DNA of 64,000 bases from Bog-756 sp963812885 (GCA_963812885.1 CAWEWZ010000001.1:124001-188000), one strand, 5' to 3'; shown: positions 1 to 9,560, numbered from the stretch's first letter. A program made the numbers and translations. The notes: a model not told the origin generated them from the sequence alone.

Positions 1-2
1 AC

Positions 3-602
3 TTCGAGCTTTCGATGTACGACGTCATGATGCGGGACGCGTCGCTGGAGGATTGCGTCGAGCCCACCAGCATGAAGAATCTCTTCGTCGCCCCGGCGAC
101 CATTGCCCTGGCCGGGGCCGAGATCGAGTTGGTCCCGGCCTTCAGTCGGGAGTTGAAGTTGAAACGGTCGATCGAGTCGGTTCTCGATGACTTCGACTAC
201 GTGCTGATCGACTGCCCGCCCTCCCTCGGCCTCATCACGGTCAATGCCCTGGCCGCCGCCGACGAGGTCCTGGTCCCCATCCAGTGCGAGTACTACGCCC
301 TCGAGGGCCTCAGCCAGTTGATGCGCAACGTCCACCTGGTGGCGTCCAATCTCAACCCCCAGCTCGACATCTCCACCATCGTGCTGACCATGTACGACGC
401 TCGGACCAAACTGGCCGACCAGGTGGCCAACGAGGTCCGTCAACATTTCGGGTCGAAGGTGTGCCGCAGCGTGATCCCCAGGACGGTGAGGCTGTCCGAG
501 GCGCCGTCCTTCGGCCAGCCGATCACTGCGTTCGATCCCACCTCTCGTGGGGCCATCGCCTATCGGGAGCTAGCCAAGGAGGTCAGCGGTGGCACGTCGT
601 AG
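3..602 (+). CDS. parA: Chromosome partitioning ATPase ParA (3' part)
   Basis: This is the C-terminal part of a ParA/Soj ATPase; the start and the Walker A/A' motifs lie before the window. ParA is a DNA-bound ATPase that moves ParB-parS complexes and so separates newly replicated origins. The Walker B region is visible as VLIDCPPSLG about 65 residues in, followed by the family-typical segments VPIQCEYYALEGL and SEAPSFGQPI. The last 14 bases overlap the start of parB, so the two are translationally coupled, as in most parAB operons. Confidence 0.95.
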   Translation, partial: FELSMYDVMMRDASLEDCVEPTSMKNLFVAPATIALAGAEIELVPAFSRELKLKRSIESVLDDFDYVLIDCPPSLGLITVNALAAADEVLVPIQCEYYALEGLSQLMRNVHLVASNLNPQLDISTIVLTMYDARTKLADQVANEVRQHFGSKVCRSVIPRTVRLSEAPSFGQPITAFDPTSRGAIAYRELAKEVSGGTS

Positions 603-1548
603 CGGGCTGGGCAAGGGACTGAGCGCGCTCATTCCCACCGAGGTGGTGGGTGACCGCTCGACAGCTCTGCGCGAGGTCCCGATCGGGAGCATCAAGCCCA
701 ACCCCAGGCAACCCCGGGTCAACTTCGATGAGGACACCATGTCCTCGCTGGCTGCATCGATCAAGGAGCTGGGTGTCCTCCAACCCGTGCTGGTCCGCCA
801 GATCGGTGGCGAGGCCGCGGATGACTTCGAGCTCATCGCCGGAGAACGGCGGTGGCGGGCCGCCCGTCGGGCCGGGCTCCAGACCATTCCGGTTCTGGTG
901 CAGACCTCCGACGAGACACGAAGTCTCGAGCAGGCCCTGGTCGAGAACCTCCATCGCCAGGACCTCAACGTGCTGGAGGAAGCGGCGGCCTATCAACAGC
1001 TGATCGAGGAGTTCGGGTACACCCACGATCAGGTGGCGACCCGCGTCGGCAAGAGCCGGACGGCGGTCACCAACACCCTGCGGCTCCTTCAGCTTCCAGC
1101 CGGAGTGCAGCGCCTACTGGCGGAGGGTCAGATCACGCCGGGTCACGCCCGTGCTCTGCTGGGTACCCCTGATCGCGGCTATCAGGAGGTCCTGGCCAAG
1201 TCGATTGTGAGCGACGGACTGACGGTTCGCGCCATCGAGGAAATGGTCCGCGATCACGCCCAGGCGACTGAACCCGCTCCGGCCGGGCCGGTCCCGGAGT
1301 CGACTCCGGGACCGGTGCCCGGGGAAGGGGGGCGGACGACGGCCGGGCCAGGTCCGACCGGTCCCCGTCGCCTCCCGCCTCCAGGCATCCTCGAGCTCGA
1401 GGAGCTGCTGTCCAGCCATCTCAATACCAGGGTCAAGGTGGACCTGACGTCGAAGCGGGGAAAGGTCGTGGTGGAGTTCGCCACCCTCGAGGACCTCGAG
1501 CGGATCTACAAGTTGATGGTGGGACGCGCCGAAACGAGCGCGGTCTGA
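589..1548 (+). CDS. parB: Chromosome partitioning protein ParB
   Basis: A 319-residue ParB/Spo0J DNA-binding CTP hydrolase that binds parS sites near the origin, spreads along DNA and works with ParA. The GTG start lies inside the end of parA. The N-terminal CTP-binding domain carries NPRQPR at about residue 38 and GERRWRAAR at about 85. The HTH region follows with GYTHDQVATRVGKSRTAV. After a proline/glycine-rich linker at about 225-260 comes a C-terminal dimerisation domain. Length and motif order are normal, with no disruption. The ParB+CwlM+Trx neighbourhood matches origin-proximal actinobacterial chromosomes. Confidence 0.95.
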   Translation: MARRSGLGKGLSALIPTEVVGDRSTALREVPIGSIKPNPRQPRVNFDEDTMSSLAASIKELGVLQPVLVRQIGGEAADDFELIAGERRWRAARRAGLQTIPVLVQTSDETRSLEQALVENLHRQDLNVLEEAAAYQQLIEEFGYTHDQVATRVGKSRTAVTNTLRLLQLPAGVQRLLAEGQITPGHARALLGTPDRGYQEVLAKSIVSDGLTVRAIEEMVRDHAQATEPAPAGPVPESTPGPVPGEGGRTTAGPGPTGPRRLPPPGILELEELLSSHLNTRVKVDLTSKRGKVVVEFATLEDLERIYKLMVGRAETSAV

Positions 1549-1559
1549 AGGATGACCAC

Positions 1560-1580
1560 GTAAAGTGGTAATTACTTTAC
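1560..1580. repeat. AT-rich inverted repeat after parB
   Basis: A perfect 7-bp inverted repeat (GTAAAGT / ACTTTAC) with a 7-base loop, 12 bases after the parB stop. It could be a weak terminator or a protein site in the intergenic region shared by the convergent parB and cwlM genes. Confidence 0.45.
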
Positions 1581-1651
1581 ATAAAGCGATCGAATTGGGT
1601 TTCATCTGCCCACTGAGAGTGGTAATAACCCCCTCAATCGGTGGTAGAGAG

Positions 1652-1684
1652 TAATCCACAACCTGTGCATGAGGTTGTGGATTA
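1652..1684. repeat. 12-bp inverted repeat with DnaA-box-like arms
   Basis: A perfect inverted repeat: TAATCCACAACC at 1652-1663, nine loop bases, and GGTTGTGGATTA at 1673-1684. Each arm contains TAATCCACA, one base from the consensus DnaA box TTATCCACA, in inverted orientation. It lies 18 bases from the stop codon of the convergent cwlM gene, so a bidirectional terminator is possible, although there is no T-tract. DnaA binding is inferred from the match only. Confidence 0.5.
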
Positions 1685-1701
1685 CACGCCGGGAAGCCCG
1701 G

Positions 1702-2724
1702 TCAGGCAGAGATTGACGGTTGGGTTGCGGCGCCTAATCCCATAGCGCTGTCCACCCATTCGGCCAACGCCAGCCCCACGGCCCGGACGACGGCGGCTGC
1801 CTGCTCGACCAGGACGCTGGCCGGCCCGATCTCCACGATGACGGCCGGCATCCGTGTCTCCCGCAAGAGGGGGAGTGACATGCCCTGGCTGCCACCGTCG
1901 GGGAGGCCGAGGGCCGGTGAAAGCCTCTCTTGCAGGAGTTCGGCCAATCGGCGCCCGCCCGGCGAGGAGTAGCGGTACCCGGCGTAGTACGCCGTCGTGC
2001 AGTGGTGGGTGTCCGAGGCGAGCCGGAGGCCGATGTAGACCTCGGCACCGCCCGCATTGACCTCCGAAGCCTGGGTCGACCCGTCCGGGTGATGGTGGGT
2101 GGTGACCACCGCCCCCTGGTTGACCAGAAGCCGGCGCAGGGCGGCCACCGTGGAATCGAGCCCACCCTCCTCGCCGATGGCCACCCGACGGTCGGCCAGG
2201 GTCCGCGGCGCGGCCCGGAGCTGCTCCCGGTCACGCACCGACGCCACCAGCTCGGTGTCGCTGTGGCGGGTGCCGAACCTGAGGAGCTCGGCAACGGTGG
2301 AGGCGCCGGCGATACCGTCGACGGGCAGCCCGACATTGCGTTGGAACTCCCCGAGCGCCGCCGAGGTCAGATCCCCGAAGATGCCGTCCACCCGCCCGGA
2401 GTCGAATCCGAGGGCGCTGAGACGCTGCTGGAGTTCGGCAACGTCGTCGCCGCGCAACATCGGTGTCCGCCGGTAGAGGAAACGGTCCCCGATCGTGCGT
2501 CCGGCCTCGACCAGGGCAGACCAGGTCTGCGGTCCGCACACCCCGTCGACCCGGAGGCCACGTCGGTACTGGAACGCTTCGACGGCGGCCCGGGTCCCGG
2601 CCTGGTAGGCACCCGGTTCGTCGATGGCAGTGGACAAGCCGAGGCGCCGCAGGCGCTGTTGGACATCGACCACCGGCGGGCCGGAATCGCCGACCTCCAG
2701 CCGGATGACGCTCGGTTCACTCAC
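1702..2724 (-). CDS. cwlM: CwlM-like peptidoglycan-binding amidase homologue, probably non-catalytic
   Basis: 340 residues: two PG_binding_1 repeats (about 10-75 and 85-150) and an Amidase_3 fold (about 180-335). In active Amidase_3 enzymes the first zinc ligand is the His of a DPGHGG-type motif; here the equivalent strand reads VAIGEEGGLDS, without His. The later SIHxN-type His is also absent (YIGLRLASD), while the final Glu (VIVEIG) is kept. Mycobacterial CwlM is likewise a non-enzymatic regulator of MurA and peptidoglycan precursor supply, and lies in the same parB-cwlM-trx neighbourhood. A cytoplasmic regulatory role is inferred from synteny and the missing ligands; no signal peptide is seen. 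Confidence 0.85.
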   Translation of the reverse strand: MSEPSVIRLEVGDSGPPVVDVQQRLRRLGLSTAIDEPGAYQAGTRAAVEAFQYRRGLRVDGVCGPQTWSALVEAGRTIGDRFLYRRTPMLRGDDVAELQQRLSALGFDSGRVDGIFGDLTSAALGEFQRNVGLPVDGIAGASTVAELLRFGTRHSDTELVASVRDREQLRAAPRTLADRRVAIGEEGGLDSTVAALRRLLVNQGAVVTTHHHPDGSTQASEVNAGGAEVYIGLRLASDTHHCTTAYYAGYRYSSPGGRRLAELLQERLSPALGLPDGGSQGMSLPLLRETRMPAVIVEIGPASVLVEQAAAVVRAVGLALAEWVDSAMGLGAATQPSISA

Positions 2725-2794
2725 TCCCCGGCCCCAGCAAAAGACCCCTGTGACCTGGGAATTCGGCGATCAGCGAAGGGGAAGCGCCCTGCTT

Positions 2795-3121
2795 CTACAG
2801 GTGGGCCGACAACTCCTGGAGGAGCTGCCCCTTGCCCTTGGCCCCGACGATGCGGGCCGCCGGCTCCCCGTCCTTGAACAGGATGAGGGTGGGGATGCTC
2901 ATGACGTCGAACCGACGGGTGATGTCGAGATTGTCGTCGATGTTCAGCTTGGCCACTTCGAGTTTTCCCGCCTGTTCCGAGGCGATCTCTTCGAGTACGG
3001 GGGCGATCATCTTGCATGGGCCGCACCATTCAGCCCAGAAGTCCACCAGCACAGGAACGTCCGAGGACTTGACATGCTCGTCAAAGCTAGCGTCGCTCAG
3101 GGTCGTGATCTTCTCACTCAT
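2795..3121 (-). CDS. trxA: Thioredoxin
   Basis: A 108-residue thioredoxin with the redox motif WCGPC at about residue 31 and the cis-proline region SIPTLILF. It reduces protein disulfides and is recycled by the thioredoxin reductase encoded just upstream on the same strand. The ATG at 3121 is preferred over an in-frame codon further upstream because AGGAGG stands about nine bases before it and the protein then begins at the domain boundary (MSEKITTLSD). Confidence 0.95.
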   Translation of the reverse strand: MSEKITTLSDASFDEHVKSSDVPVLVDFWAEWCGPCKMIAPVLEEIASEQAGKLEVAKLNIDDNLDITRRFDVMSIPTLILFKDGEPAARIVGAKGKGQLLQELSAHL

Positions 3122-3227
3122 AACGGTCGTTCCTCCTGCCCGGTCTGCGGGCCCTGCATGGTGACCCTCGCTGGGCACACGCTACGTCAACCACCATTCG
3201 TCGCCGGGCATTCCCGGGTTCGACGCC

Positions 3228-4193
3228 TCAGTGGGCGGCGTGTTTGTCCTCGAGCCAACGCTCGACGTCGATCGAGGCCATGCACCCCGAGCCCGCCGCC
3301 GTGATGGCCTGCCGGTACCGGTGATCCTGCACGTCCCCGCACGCGAACACCCCGTCGACGTTGGTCCGGGTCCCGTCGAAGGTGCGCACGTACCCGTTCT
3401 CCTCCAATTCGATCTGGCCCTTGAACAACGAAGTATTCGGCTGGTGCCCGATGGCCACGAAGACGCCGGACAACTCGATCTCCGACTCCTCCTCGCTGAT
3501 GTTGTCCCGGACCCGGACCCCGGTCACCTTGTTGTCCCCGAGCACGTCGATGACCGAGGTGTTCCACAGGAAGGTGATCTTCGGATTGGCGAAGGCCCGC
3601 TGCTGCATGACCTTGGACGCCCGCAGTTCCCCACGCCGGTGGATGACGGTGACCTTGTCGGCGAACCGGGTGAGGAAGAGGGCCTCCTCCAGGGCGGAGT
3701 CCCCACCACCGACCACGGCGATCTCCTTCTGCCGGAAGAAGAACCCGTCGCAGGTGGCGCAGGTCGAGACGCCGTAGCCCAGCAGCCGCTCCTCGTTGGG
3801 CAGATCGAGCATCAGGGCCTGCGCCCCGCTGGCGATGATCAGCGCTTCGGCGGTGTGGGTCGGCTCGTCGGCGTCGGGGTCGCCGACCCACAGTCCGAAC
3901 GGCCTGCTCGAGAGGTCGACCCGGGAGACCTTGGCCGTGAGGAACTCGGCACCGAACCGGGCCGCCTGCTCGCGGAAGGCCTGCATGAGCTCCGGCCCCA
4001 TGATCCCTTCGACGAAGCCCGGGTAGTTCTCGACCTCGGTGGTGAGCATGAGCTGGCCGCCCGGCTGGTCGCTGGTCGACGAGGGTTCGCCCTCGATGAC
4101 CAGGGGGGAGAGCTGGGCCCGGGACGCGTAGATGGCCGCTGTCAACCCGGCCGGACCCGACCCGATGATCACGACCTGGTGGGACTCGGTCAT
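3228..4193 (-). CDS. trxB: Thioredoxin reductase (NADPH)
   Basis: A 321-residue FAD enzyme that passes electrons from NADPH to thioredoxin. Visible features are the FAD dinucleotide fold GSGPAGLTAAIYASRA at the N-terminus, the redox pair CATCDG at about residue 138, the NADPH motif GGGDSALEEA at about 157, and the C-terminal FAD motif ACGDVQDHRYRQA. Its ATG overlaps the stop of the upstream membrane protein gene (ATGA), and trxA follows downstream, so the three probably form one operon. Confidence 0.96.
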   Translation of the reverse strand: MTESHQVVIIGSGPAGLTAAIYASRAQLSPLVIEGEPSSTSDQPGGQLMLTTEVENYPGFVEGIMGPELMQAFREQAARFGAEFLTAKVSRVDLSSRPFGLWVGDPDADEPTHTAEALIIASGAQALMLDLPNEERLLGYGVSTCATCDGFFFRQKEIAVVGGGDSALEEALFLTRFADKVTVIHRRGELRASKVMQQRAFANPKITFLWNTSVIDVLGDNKVTGVRVRDNISEEESEIELSGVFVAIGHQPNTSLFKGQIELEENGYVRTFDGTRTNVDGVFACGDVQDHRYRQAITAAGSGCMASIDVERWLEDKHAAH

Positions 4194-4546
4194 GCCGCAC
4201 CCTTGGTCGAGGCCGCAGGATCGGTGCGCTGGCTCCAGGCCACCACCCCGACGATGACGAAGACCCCACCGACCACCAGGTCCGACAGCCAGACCCGGCC
4301 GTCGAAGGCGTACACGGTGAGCAGCCGGATCAACGCGATGGACAGGAGGGTGATGGTGACCACGCTGGCCGCGAAGATGATGATGCCGAACACGATGGCC
4401 CGGGTGGCCAGCGTGAGCGGTCGGACGGCCTTGTCCCTGAGCAGCGTGACGAGGGTCTCGACGGCATCGGTACCCCGAGCGGGCAGGTCACCGATCGCGC
4501 CCGAGCCCGGAAGTCGGCTGGCTGGTGTTTCAGGCTGCGGATCCAT
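4190..4546 (-). CDS. Small two-helix membrane protein upstream of trxB
   Basis: 118 residues with a charged N-terminal segment and two hydrophobic helices (about 50-75 and 88-106, the second containing LVVGGVFVIVGVVAW). Family not recognised. The 4-base ATGA overlap with trxB indicates translational coupling. A small membrane protein just before trxB also occurs in other actinobacteria, so a role near redox or envelope functions is possible, but nothing in the sequence defines it. Confidence 0.75.
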   Translation of the reverse strand: MDPQPETPASRLPGSGAIGDLPARGTDAVETLVTLLRDKAVRPLTLATRAIVFGIIIFAASVVTITLLSIALIRLLTVYAFDGRVWLSDLVVGGVFVIVGVVAWSQRTDPAASTKGAA

Positions 4547-4609
4547 GGTGCGAGGATAGTCGGGCTCCCCACCTGGGCTGCCGTTACGGGGCCGTTGTAG
4601 GCCGAGCGT

Positions 4610-5452
4610 TCAGTCGGCGGCGATCATGCACAGACCGACGGTGCCGGGCCCGGTGTGGGTCCCGACCACCGGTCCGAGGTCCACCACGACGAGCGGGAAC
4701 TCGGACTGCACGCCCTTGACCATGTCGAGGAACTCGTCGATGTCGGTGGCCGCGCCGTTGCAGACGGCGATCCGCTTGATCGGAGCCGAGTTGACGGCCT
4801 TGTCGGCCAGGTAGCGGAGGGACCGGGGGCGGGTCCGCTGCTTCGATTCCTCCTCGACCTTTCCGTCGACCAGCGACACCACCGGTTTGATGGACAGGAG
4901 GGAGCCGAGGAGGGCCCGGGCCCCGCCGATGCGCCCGCCCTTCTCGAGGTGCTCGAGGGTGTCGACCACGCCGAAGACCTGGGTGCGACCGATCACCGTC
5001 TCCACCCGGGCCACGAGCTCGTCGAGGGTGGCGCCGTCGGCGGCCATGTCGGCGGCGTCCAGAACGATCAGCCCGAGGCCCATGGTCAACGATCGCGAGT
5101 CGATGGTGCGGACGGGGATCTGATCGCCGACCGCCTTGGCCGCGGCCACCGCGGCCTGGTAGGTGGCCGACACCTCACTGGACAGATTGATACAGAGCAC
5201 CCCGTCGTAGCCGTCGGCGGCGGCGGCCAGGAATGCCTCCTGAAAGGCACCGGGGGACGGAGCCGCCGTCTCGGGGAGCACTTCGCTGGCTGCACAGCGG
5301 GACCAGAACTCGTCAGTGGTGAGCGTGGCGCCGTCGACGAATTCCTCGGAGCCGAACCGGATGGTCAAGGGGACGATGGTCAGGTTCCGCTCGGCGGCCA
5401 GCTTGGCCGAGAGATCGCATGCGCTGTCGGTTACCACCCGGATACGGGCCAT
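4610..5452 (-). CDS. DegV family fatty-acid-binding protein
   Basis: 280 residues beginning MARIRVVTDSACDLSAKL, the typical DegV opening, with the acyl-carboxylate-binding Ser in TDSACD. In this family DegV/FakB-type proteins carry a fatty acid for phosphorylation by FakA; no FakA is visible here. The frame is open up to a GTG at 5503 that overlaps the murJ stop. I prefer the ATG at 5452 because GAGGAGG stands just before it and it matches the usual domain start. It may be translated together with murJ. Confidence 0.88.
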   Translation of the reverse strand: MARIRVVTDSACDLSAKLAAERNLTIVPLTIRFGSEEFVDGATLTTDEFWSRCAASEVLPETAAPSPGAFQEAFLAAAADGYDGVLCINLSSEVSATYQAAVAAAKAVGDQIPVRTIDSRSLTMGLGLIVLDAADMAADGATLDELVARVETVIGRTQVFGVVDTLEHLEKGGRIGGARALLGSLLSIKPVVSLVDGKVEEESKQRTRPRSLRYLADKAVNSAPIKRIAVCNGAATDIDEFLDMVKGVQSEFPLVVVDLGPVVGTHTGPGTVGLCMIAAD

Positions 5453-5499
5453 CGGTTCCTCCTCGTCCACCGTCGGCGCCTCGTCCTCGGGCAGGTCGC

Positions 5500-7290
5500 T
5501 CACCGGTCGTAGGTGGCCATAGAGCCCACCGGCGGGCTGATCGTCGAGTCTGCCATGGAACGGCTCCGCGGATTGGTCTTCGGCCGGGCCGGCTCGTCGT
5601 CGCCGTTGGTGTCGAGTTCGGATCCGTCATCCGGCCCGACCGGGTCGGGGCGGGCCGACGGGTCCCTCGTCGAGACGGCTGCGGCCGATCGCCGGGCGTC
5701 GCGCTCGGCCAACACGGCGGCGGCGGCCACGTAGGCCACCACCCCCACCACCACGGCCAGTACCACCCGGGCGAGCAGTCCGAATCCGGACGGGGCGCCC
5801 GACACGTTGAGGGCCAGCACGGTGGCCACCGCCATCACCGCCGACGCGGCGAGGACCCGCTTGACCGGGACGGTCAGGTCGTCGCCACCGAGGCCACCCA
5901 CCCGTCGGCGGATGACCGCCATGGCCAGCACCGCGGCGACCGAATAGGCGATGGACAGCGAGAGGGCCAGCCCCCGAACCCCGAGCGGCCCTACCAGCGC
6001 CACCCCGAAGACGATGTTGAGGCCGTTCTCGACCAGGTAGAGGCGGAAGGCGGTGCGGGTGTCCTGCATGGCCTGGAGGATCCGCACCATGTAGAGGAAG
6101 GTGCAGAAGCCGGGGAGACCCAGCGAGAACATGGCCAGCGCGGTGGCCGCCGAGCTGGCCTCGGCCGTCGTCTCGGCCCCGTGGGCCAGCACCAGGGCGA
6201 TCAGGGTGTGGGACAGGAGCACCATGCCCACCGCCGCGGGGATGATGATGGCCAGGATCCCCCGCAGGCCGAAGGCCATCCGGTGGCGGAAGGCGACCAT
6301 GTCACCGCGGGCCCACCGTGCGGCCAGGGAGGGGGTCACCGCACTCATCACCGACACGGCGACGATCCCGTACGGAAGCTGGAAGAACCGGTAGGCATAC
6401 GTGTAGGCGGAGACGGCACCGGGCACCTTGACCCCGTCGGCCAGCGCCAGGATGACCACCAGGGCCACCTGGTTGGCCACCACCCAGCCGAAGGTCCACC
6501 CGGCCAGGCGGGTGATCCGGCGCATGGCCTCGTGGGCCGGCCGCCAGAGGAAGTGGACGTGGAGGCGGGCCCGGGCCAGCGAGGGGAGGAGCAGCGCGGC
6601 CTGGACCACCACGCCGAGGGTCGTGCCCACCGCCAGCAGCACCAGATCGGTGTGGTGTTCGTCGATCGAAGCCAGGCTGGGATGGGGCACCAGGGCGTGG
6701 AACCAGAGCAGGACCACGATCAGCACCAGGTTGTTGGCGACGGGGACGAACATCGGCGCCGCGAACTTGCCCCGTGTGTTCAACAACGCGGTGAACAGGG
6801 CGATCAGCCCGTAGCAGGTGAGCTGCGGCACGAACCAGCGGAGGAAGAAGACCGCCTCCCGGCGCTGGGCGTCCACGTCGAGGTTGTGGTTGGTCACCGT
6901 GTAGAGGTGGACGATGTCGGGGGCGAGGAAGAAGAAGGCCACGGTGGCGGCGAGGAGGACCACCACCGTCACCGTCACCACCGCCGAGATGGCCTCCCAG
7001 GCCTCGTCGGCCCGGCGGGTGGTCAGGCGGTCGACGAACACGGGAACGAACGTGGCCGACAGCACGCCCCCGATGACGATGTCGGTGATGATGTTCGGCG
7101 TGGTGTTGGCCAGGTTGTAGCCGTCGGCGAAGCCGCCTCCGCCCAGGGCCACGGTGAGGGCGACCACGCTGGCCAGTCCGGTGAGCCGGGACAGGGTCGT
7201 GCCCACGGCCATCCCGGCGGTGGCACCGGCCAGTCTCCGCCGCCCTCCTCCCGGTGCCGCCGGAAGCCCGTCGATCTCGATGTCGGTCAC
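5500..7290 (-). CDS. murJ: Lipid II flippase MurJ (MviN)
   Basis: 596 residues, polytopic (about 14 hydrophobic segments), MATE/MOP superfamily. MurJ moves lipid II across the membrane for cell-wall synthesis. Typical segments are TTLSRLTGLASVVALTVALG near the start and the LNTRGKFAAPMFVPVANN region. The last 70 residues form a hydrophilic, disordered-looking tail. The start is a GTG overlapping the stop of the DUF6049 gene (GTGA). Because of a frameshift upstream, the raw sequence reads through into murJ as one 1,339-residue frame; the GTGA overlap shows that the two are separate genes. The DUF6049-MurJ pairing also occurs in mycobacteria. Confidence 0.93.
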   Translation of the reverse strand: MTDIEIDGLPAAPGGGRRRLAGATAGMAVGTTLSRLTGLASVVALTVALGGGGFADGYNLANTTPNIITDIVIGGVLSATFVPVFVDRLTTRRADEAWEAISAVVTVTVVVLLAATVAFFFLAPDIVHLYTVTNHNLDVDAQRREAVFFLRWFVPQLTCYGLIALFTALLNTRGKFAAPMFVPVANNLVLIVVLLWFHALVPHPSLASIDEHHTDLVLLAVGTTLGVVVQAALLLPSLARARLHVHFLWRPAHEAMRRITRLAGWTFGWVVANQVALVVILALADGVKVPGAVSAYTYAYRFFQLPYGIVAVSVMSAVTPSLAARWARGDMVAFRHRMAFGLRGILAIIIPAAVGMVLLSHTLIALVLAHGAETTAEASSAATALAMFSLGLPGFCTFLYMVRILQAMQDTRTAFRLYLVENGLNIVFGVALVGPLGVRGLALSLSIAYSVAAVLAMAVIRRRVGGLGGDDLTVPVKRVLAASAVMAVATVLALNVSGAPSGFGLLARVVLAVVVGVVAYVAAAAVLAERDARRSAAAVSTRDPSARPDPVGPDDGSELDTNGDDEPARPKTNPRSRSMADSTISPPVGSMATYDR

Positions 7291-9519
7291 CGGACCTCCG
7301 CCGGCACCCCGGATGCACCCGTCTCCTCGGCCCGACGCCGGGCCCGCCGCTTGCGCGACGTCCTCACCCACCACACGGCGAGGACGGCGATGGCCCCGAC
7401 CGACAGGATGATCCCCACGATGGAGGTGGCGGTGGACCGCACGACGATCTGGCCCGCTCGACAGCTGGAGACCTCCCGACGGCGAGTGCAGGGTGATCGC
7501 CACGGTGAAGACGCCCGACGTGCGGGCCCGCACGTTGACGTAGACGACGTCGGTGTGGCTGTGCCCGGGCAGGACCGTGGTCGGCTGGGTCCACCCGGTG
7601 GTGCCGTTGGCGAACAGCAGCTTGTCACTGGTCACGGTCAGCGTGGCCGTCACCGGATAGGGAGCGGACGAGACGATGTCGATGGGCAGTCTGCCCTGCT
7701 GCGAGGTGAGGGTGATGGACTGCCCGCCGGCCACCACCAATTGCTTGAGCTGGGCGTCGACCGCGGAACCGGTGTTGTCGAGCACGGCCGCCTGCTGACC
7801 CGGCCGCAGGAGGTCCGACTCGCCGGCCAGGACCAGATCGCCGAGGGGCACGATCAGGTTGTGGGCGGTCGGGGCGGCGGTGGCGAAACTGTTGACCCGC
7901 TGGCGCTGGGTGCGGATGGCCGCAGCCGGGAGACCGCCGGTCCCCCCGCCTGACAACGACCGGCACGGACCCCGACAGCCGGCCGTGTCGGTGAACGTGG
8001 CGAACAGGTTGGACGCGGTGACCGACTGGATGATCGGGTTCCCGTGGAGGGCGCCGAGGAGGGCACTCACGAAGGCCGGATCATCGGGCCAGGTGGTCGG
8101 GGGTACGGCCACGATGGCCCGGGCGGTGTCGTCGTTGGGCTGCTCGTAGTAGATCTGGGCCAGTTCGGCCACCAGTTGGTGGGCGGCCAGCACCGGGTTT
8201 CCGGCCGGTCCGGCGAATCGGGCCGACAGGCTGGAGGCGAAGGCGGCCATCGTCCGGCCGGTGCTGGTGGACAGGGTGAAGGGCTGGGCCGTCGACCCGT
8301 CGGTGGGTGCCGACGACACACTGCCCGAGGGCACGATCACCTTGCTGTACCCGTCCGACTGCAGCTGGGCCAGGGTGGCCGGGTCGAGTCCCCTCTCGGA
8401 CACCCAGACGCCCTGCCGATTCGGTACCACCGGCAGATGGGTGACCTCGTGGGAGACGAGGGCGGTGCCGCGGGCCACCTGCGTGGCCAGCTCGCCGTCC
8501 AGGCCGGCGTTCACCAGGCTCGAGGCGTCGACCGGGGCGAACGGGGCCGACGCCAATTGGTGCACGGAGGGGTCGGCGGCCAGGGCCGACAGCTGGTTGA
8601 CGGTGGCCTGGTGGCCCGAGCTCTGCAGGACGCCGAGGGTCTGGGCGGTGGCGTCGATGGTGATCGGGACGGCGGGTTGGTGGTCCACTGCGGCCACCGT
8701 GTCGACGACGGCGTCGACCCGGGCGGGGGTGGGCTGGGCCAACGCGGTCGCCGGTCGGGTCTGCAGCTGGCCGGTCGTCGGGTCCGGGGCGGCCACCACC
8801 TCGGTACGGATGGGCAGGACCAGGGCGAACCGCAGCTTCTTGGTGTCGGCGGGAGCGTCGGTATAGATGAGGTGGGTGGTGATGCCGCCCACGGTCTGAT
8901 GGGTGGTCGTGTTCACCAGATCGATCCGGACGGGGTACACCCCCGCCGGATAGAGCCCGCACTGTTCGGGGACCGAGGCCAGATCGATGATGAACCCGCC
9001 CGGCGGGGAGGTCTCGGCGTCATCGACCCGCACGGGCAGCGAGAGGGTGAAGGCGCCACTGGCCGCGCCCGGCAGCCCGCTCACCGGCAGCGGTGCGGTG
9101 GTCGAGGAGATGGGGTTGCCCGACGGAGGAGCCTCCACCGACTGGTTGAAACCGGAGACGCTCGACAGGCAGGGGTAGACGGCGACCGAGACGCCGAGCT
9201 GGGCCGCGGCCGGCGTGCCGCGCCCGGGTCGGAGGCGGAGGACGAACGGCCCGTCGCCGGTGACCGAGGAGGTCTGGTCCAACAGGATGAGTGGCGCCGC
9301 CGCTCCGGCCCCGGCTGCCGCCGCCGACGGGCGGGGCGGGCTCCCGGTGGTGGCCGGGGTCGAGGAGCCGGCGGTCGAGGCGGCGGCCGTTCCGGGGAGG
9401 AGGAGCAGGACCGCGAGGACCGCCCCCCAACCCTGCACCAGGGACGCCCCGGGGTGGGACCGACCCGAGGGCCTCCGTCGGCTGCCGCTGGGGCATGGGC
9501 TGCCTCGTTCCCGATCCAC
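7287..9519 (-). CDS. DUF6049 exported, membrane-anchored protein (one frameshift)
   Basis: About 743 residues after correction. An N-terminal hydrophobic segment (VLAVLLLLPGTAAAS) looks like a signal peptide. A large Ala/Thr/Val-rich extracytoplasmic region follows, and a C-terminal helix (IVGIILSVGAIAVLAVWW) ends in a basic anchor. This is the layout of the DUF6049 protein (Rv3909-like) found beside murJ in actinobacteria; its function is unknown, presumably envelope-related. The frame breaks at about 7,453: removing one base from the run at 7453-7455 joins the ectodomain to the TM anchor and gives a stop overlapping the murJ start. The exact N-terminus is uncertain because only 41 bases separate 9519 from the divergent CCA gene. 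Confidence 0.8.
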
Positions 9520-9560
9520 TTCGGACGGCAGCCTACGCCAGTCGCACTACCCTCGGCGGC

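Noticed and set aside
5419..7953. A long open frame on the plus strand opposite murJ and DUF6049
   Set aside because: It is rich in Gly, His, Arg and Gln without family resemblance, the expected product of reading a membrane-protein gene antisense in high-G+C DNA.
5500..9519. A single 1,339-codon reading frame that looks like a DUF6049-MurJ fusion protein
   Set aside because: The joint region (GPDRRAVHRHLHRG...) is nonsense in composition. Removing one base near 7,453 restores the DUF6049 membrane anchor and a stop that overlaps a GTG start for murJ, so these are two genes.
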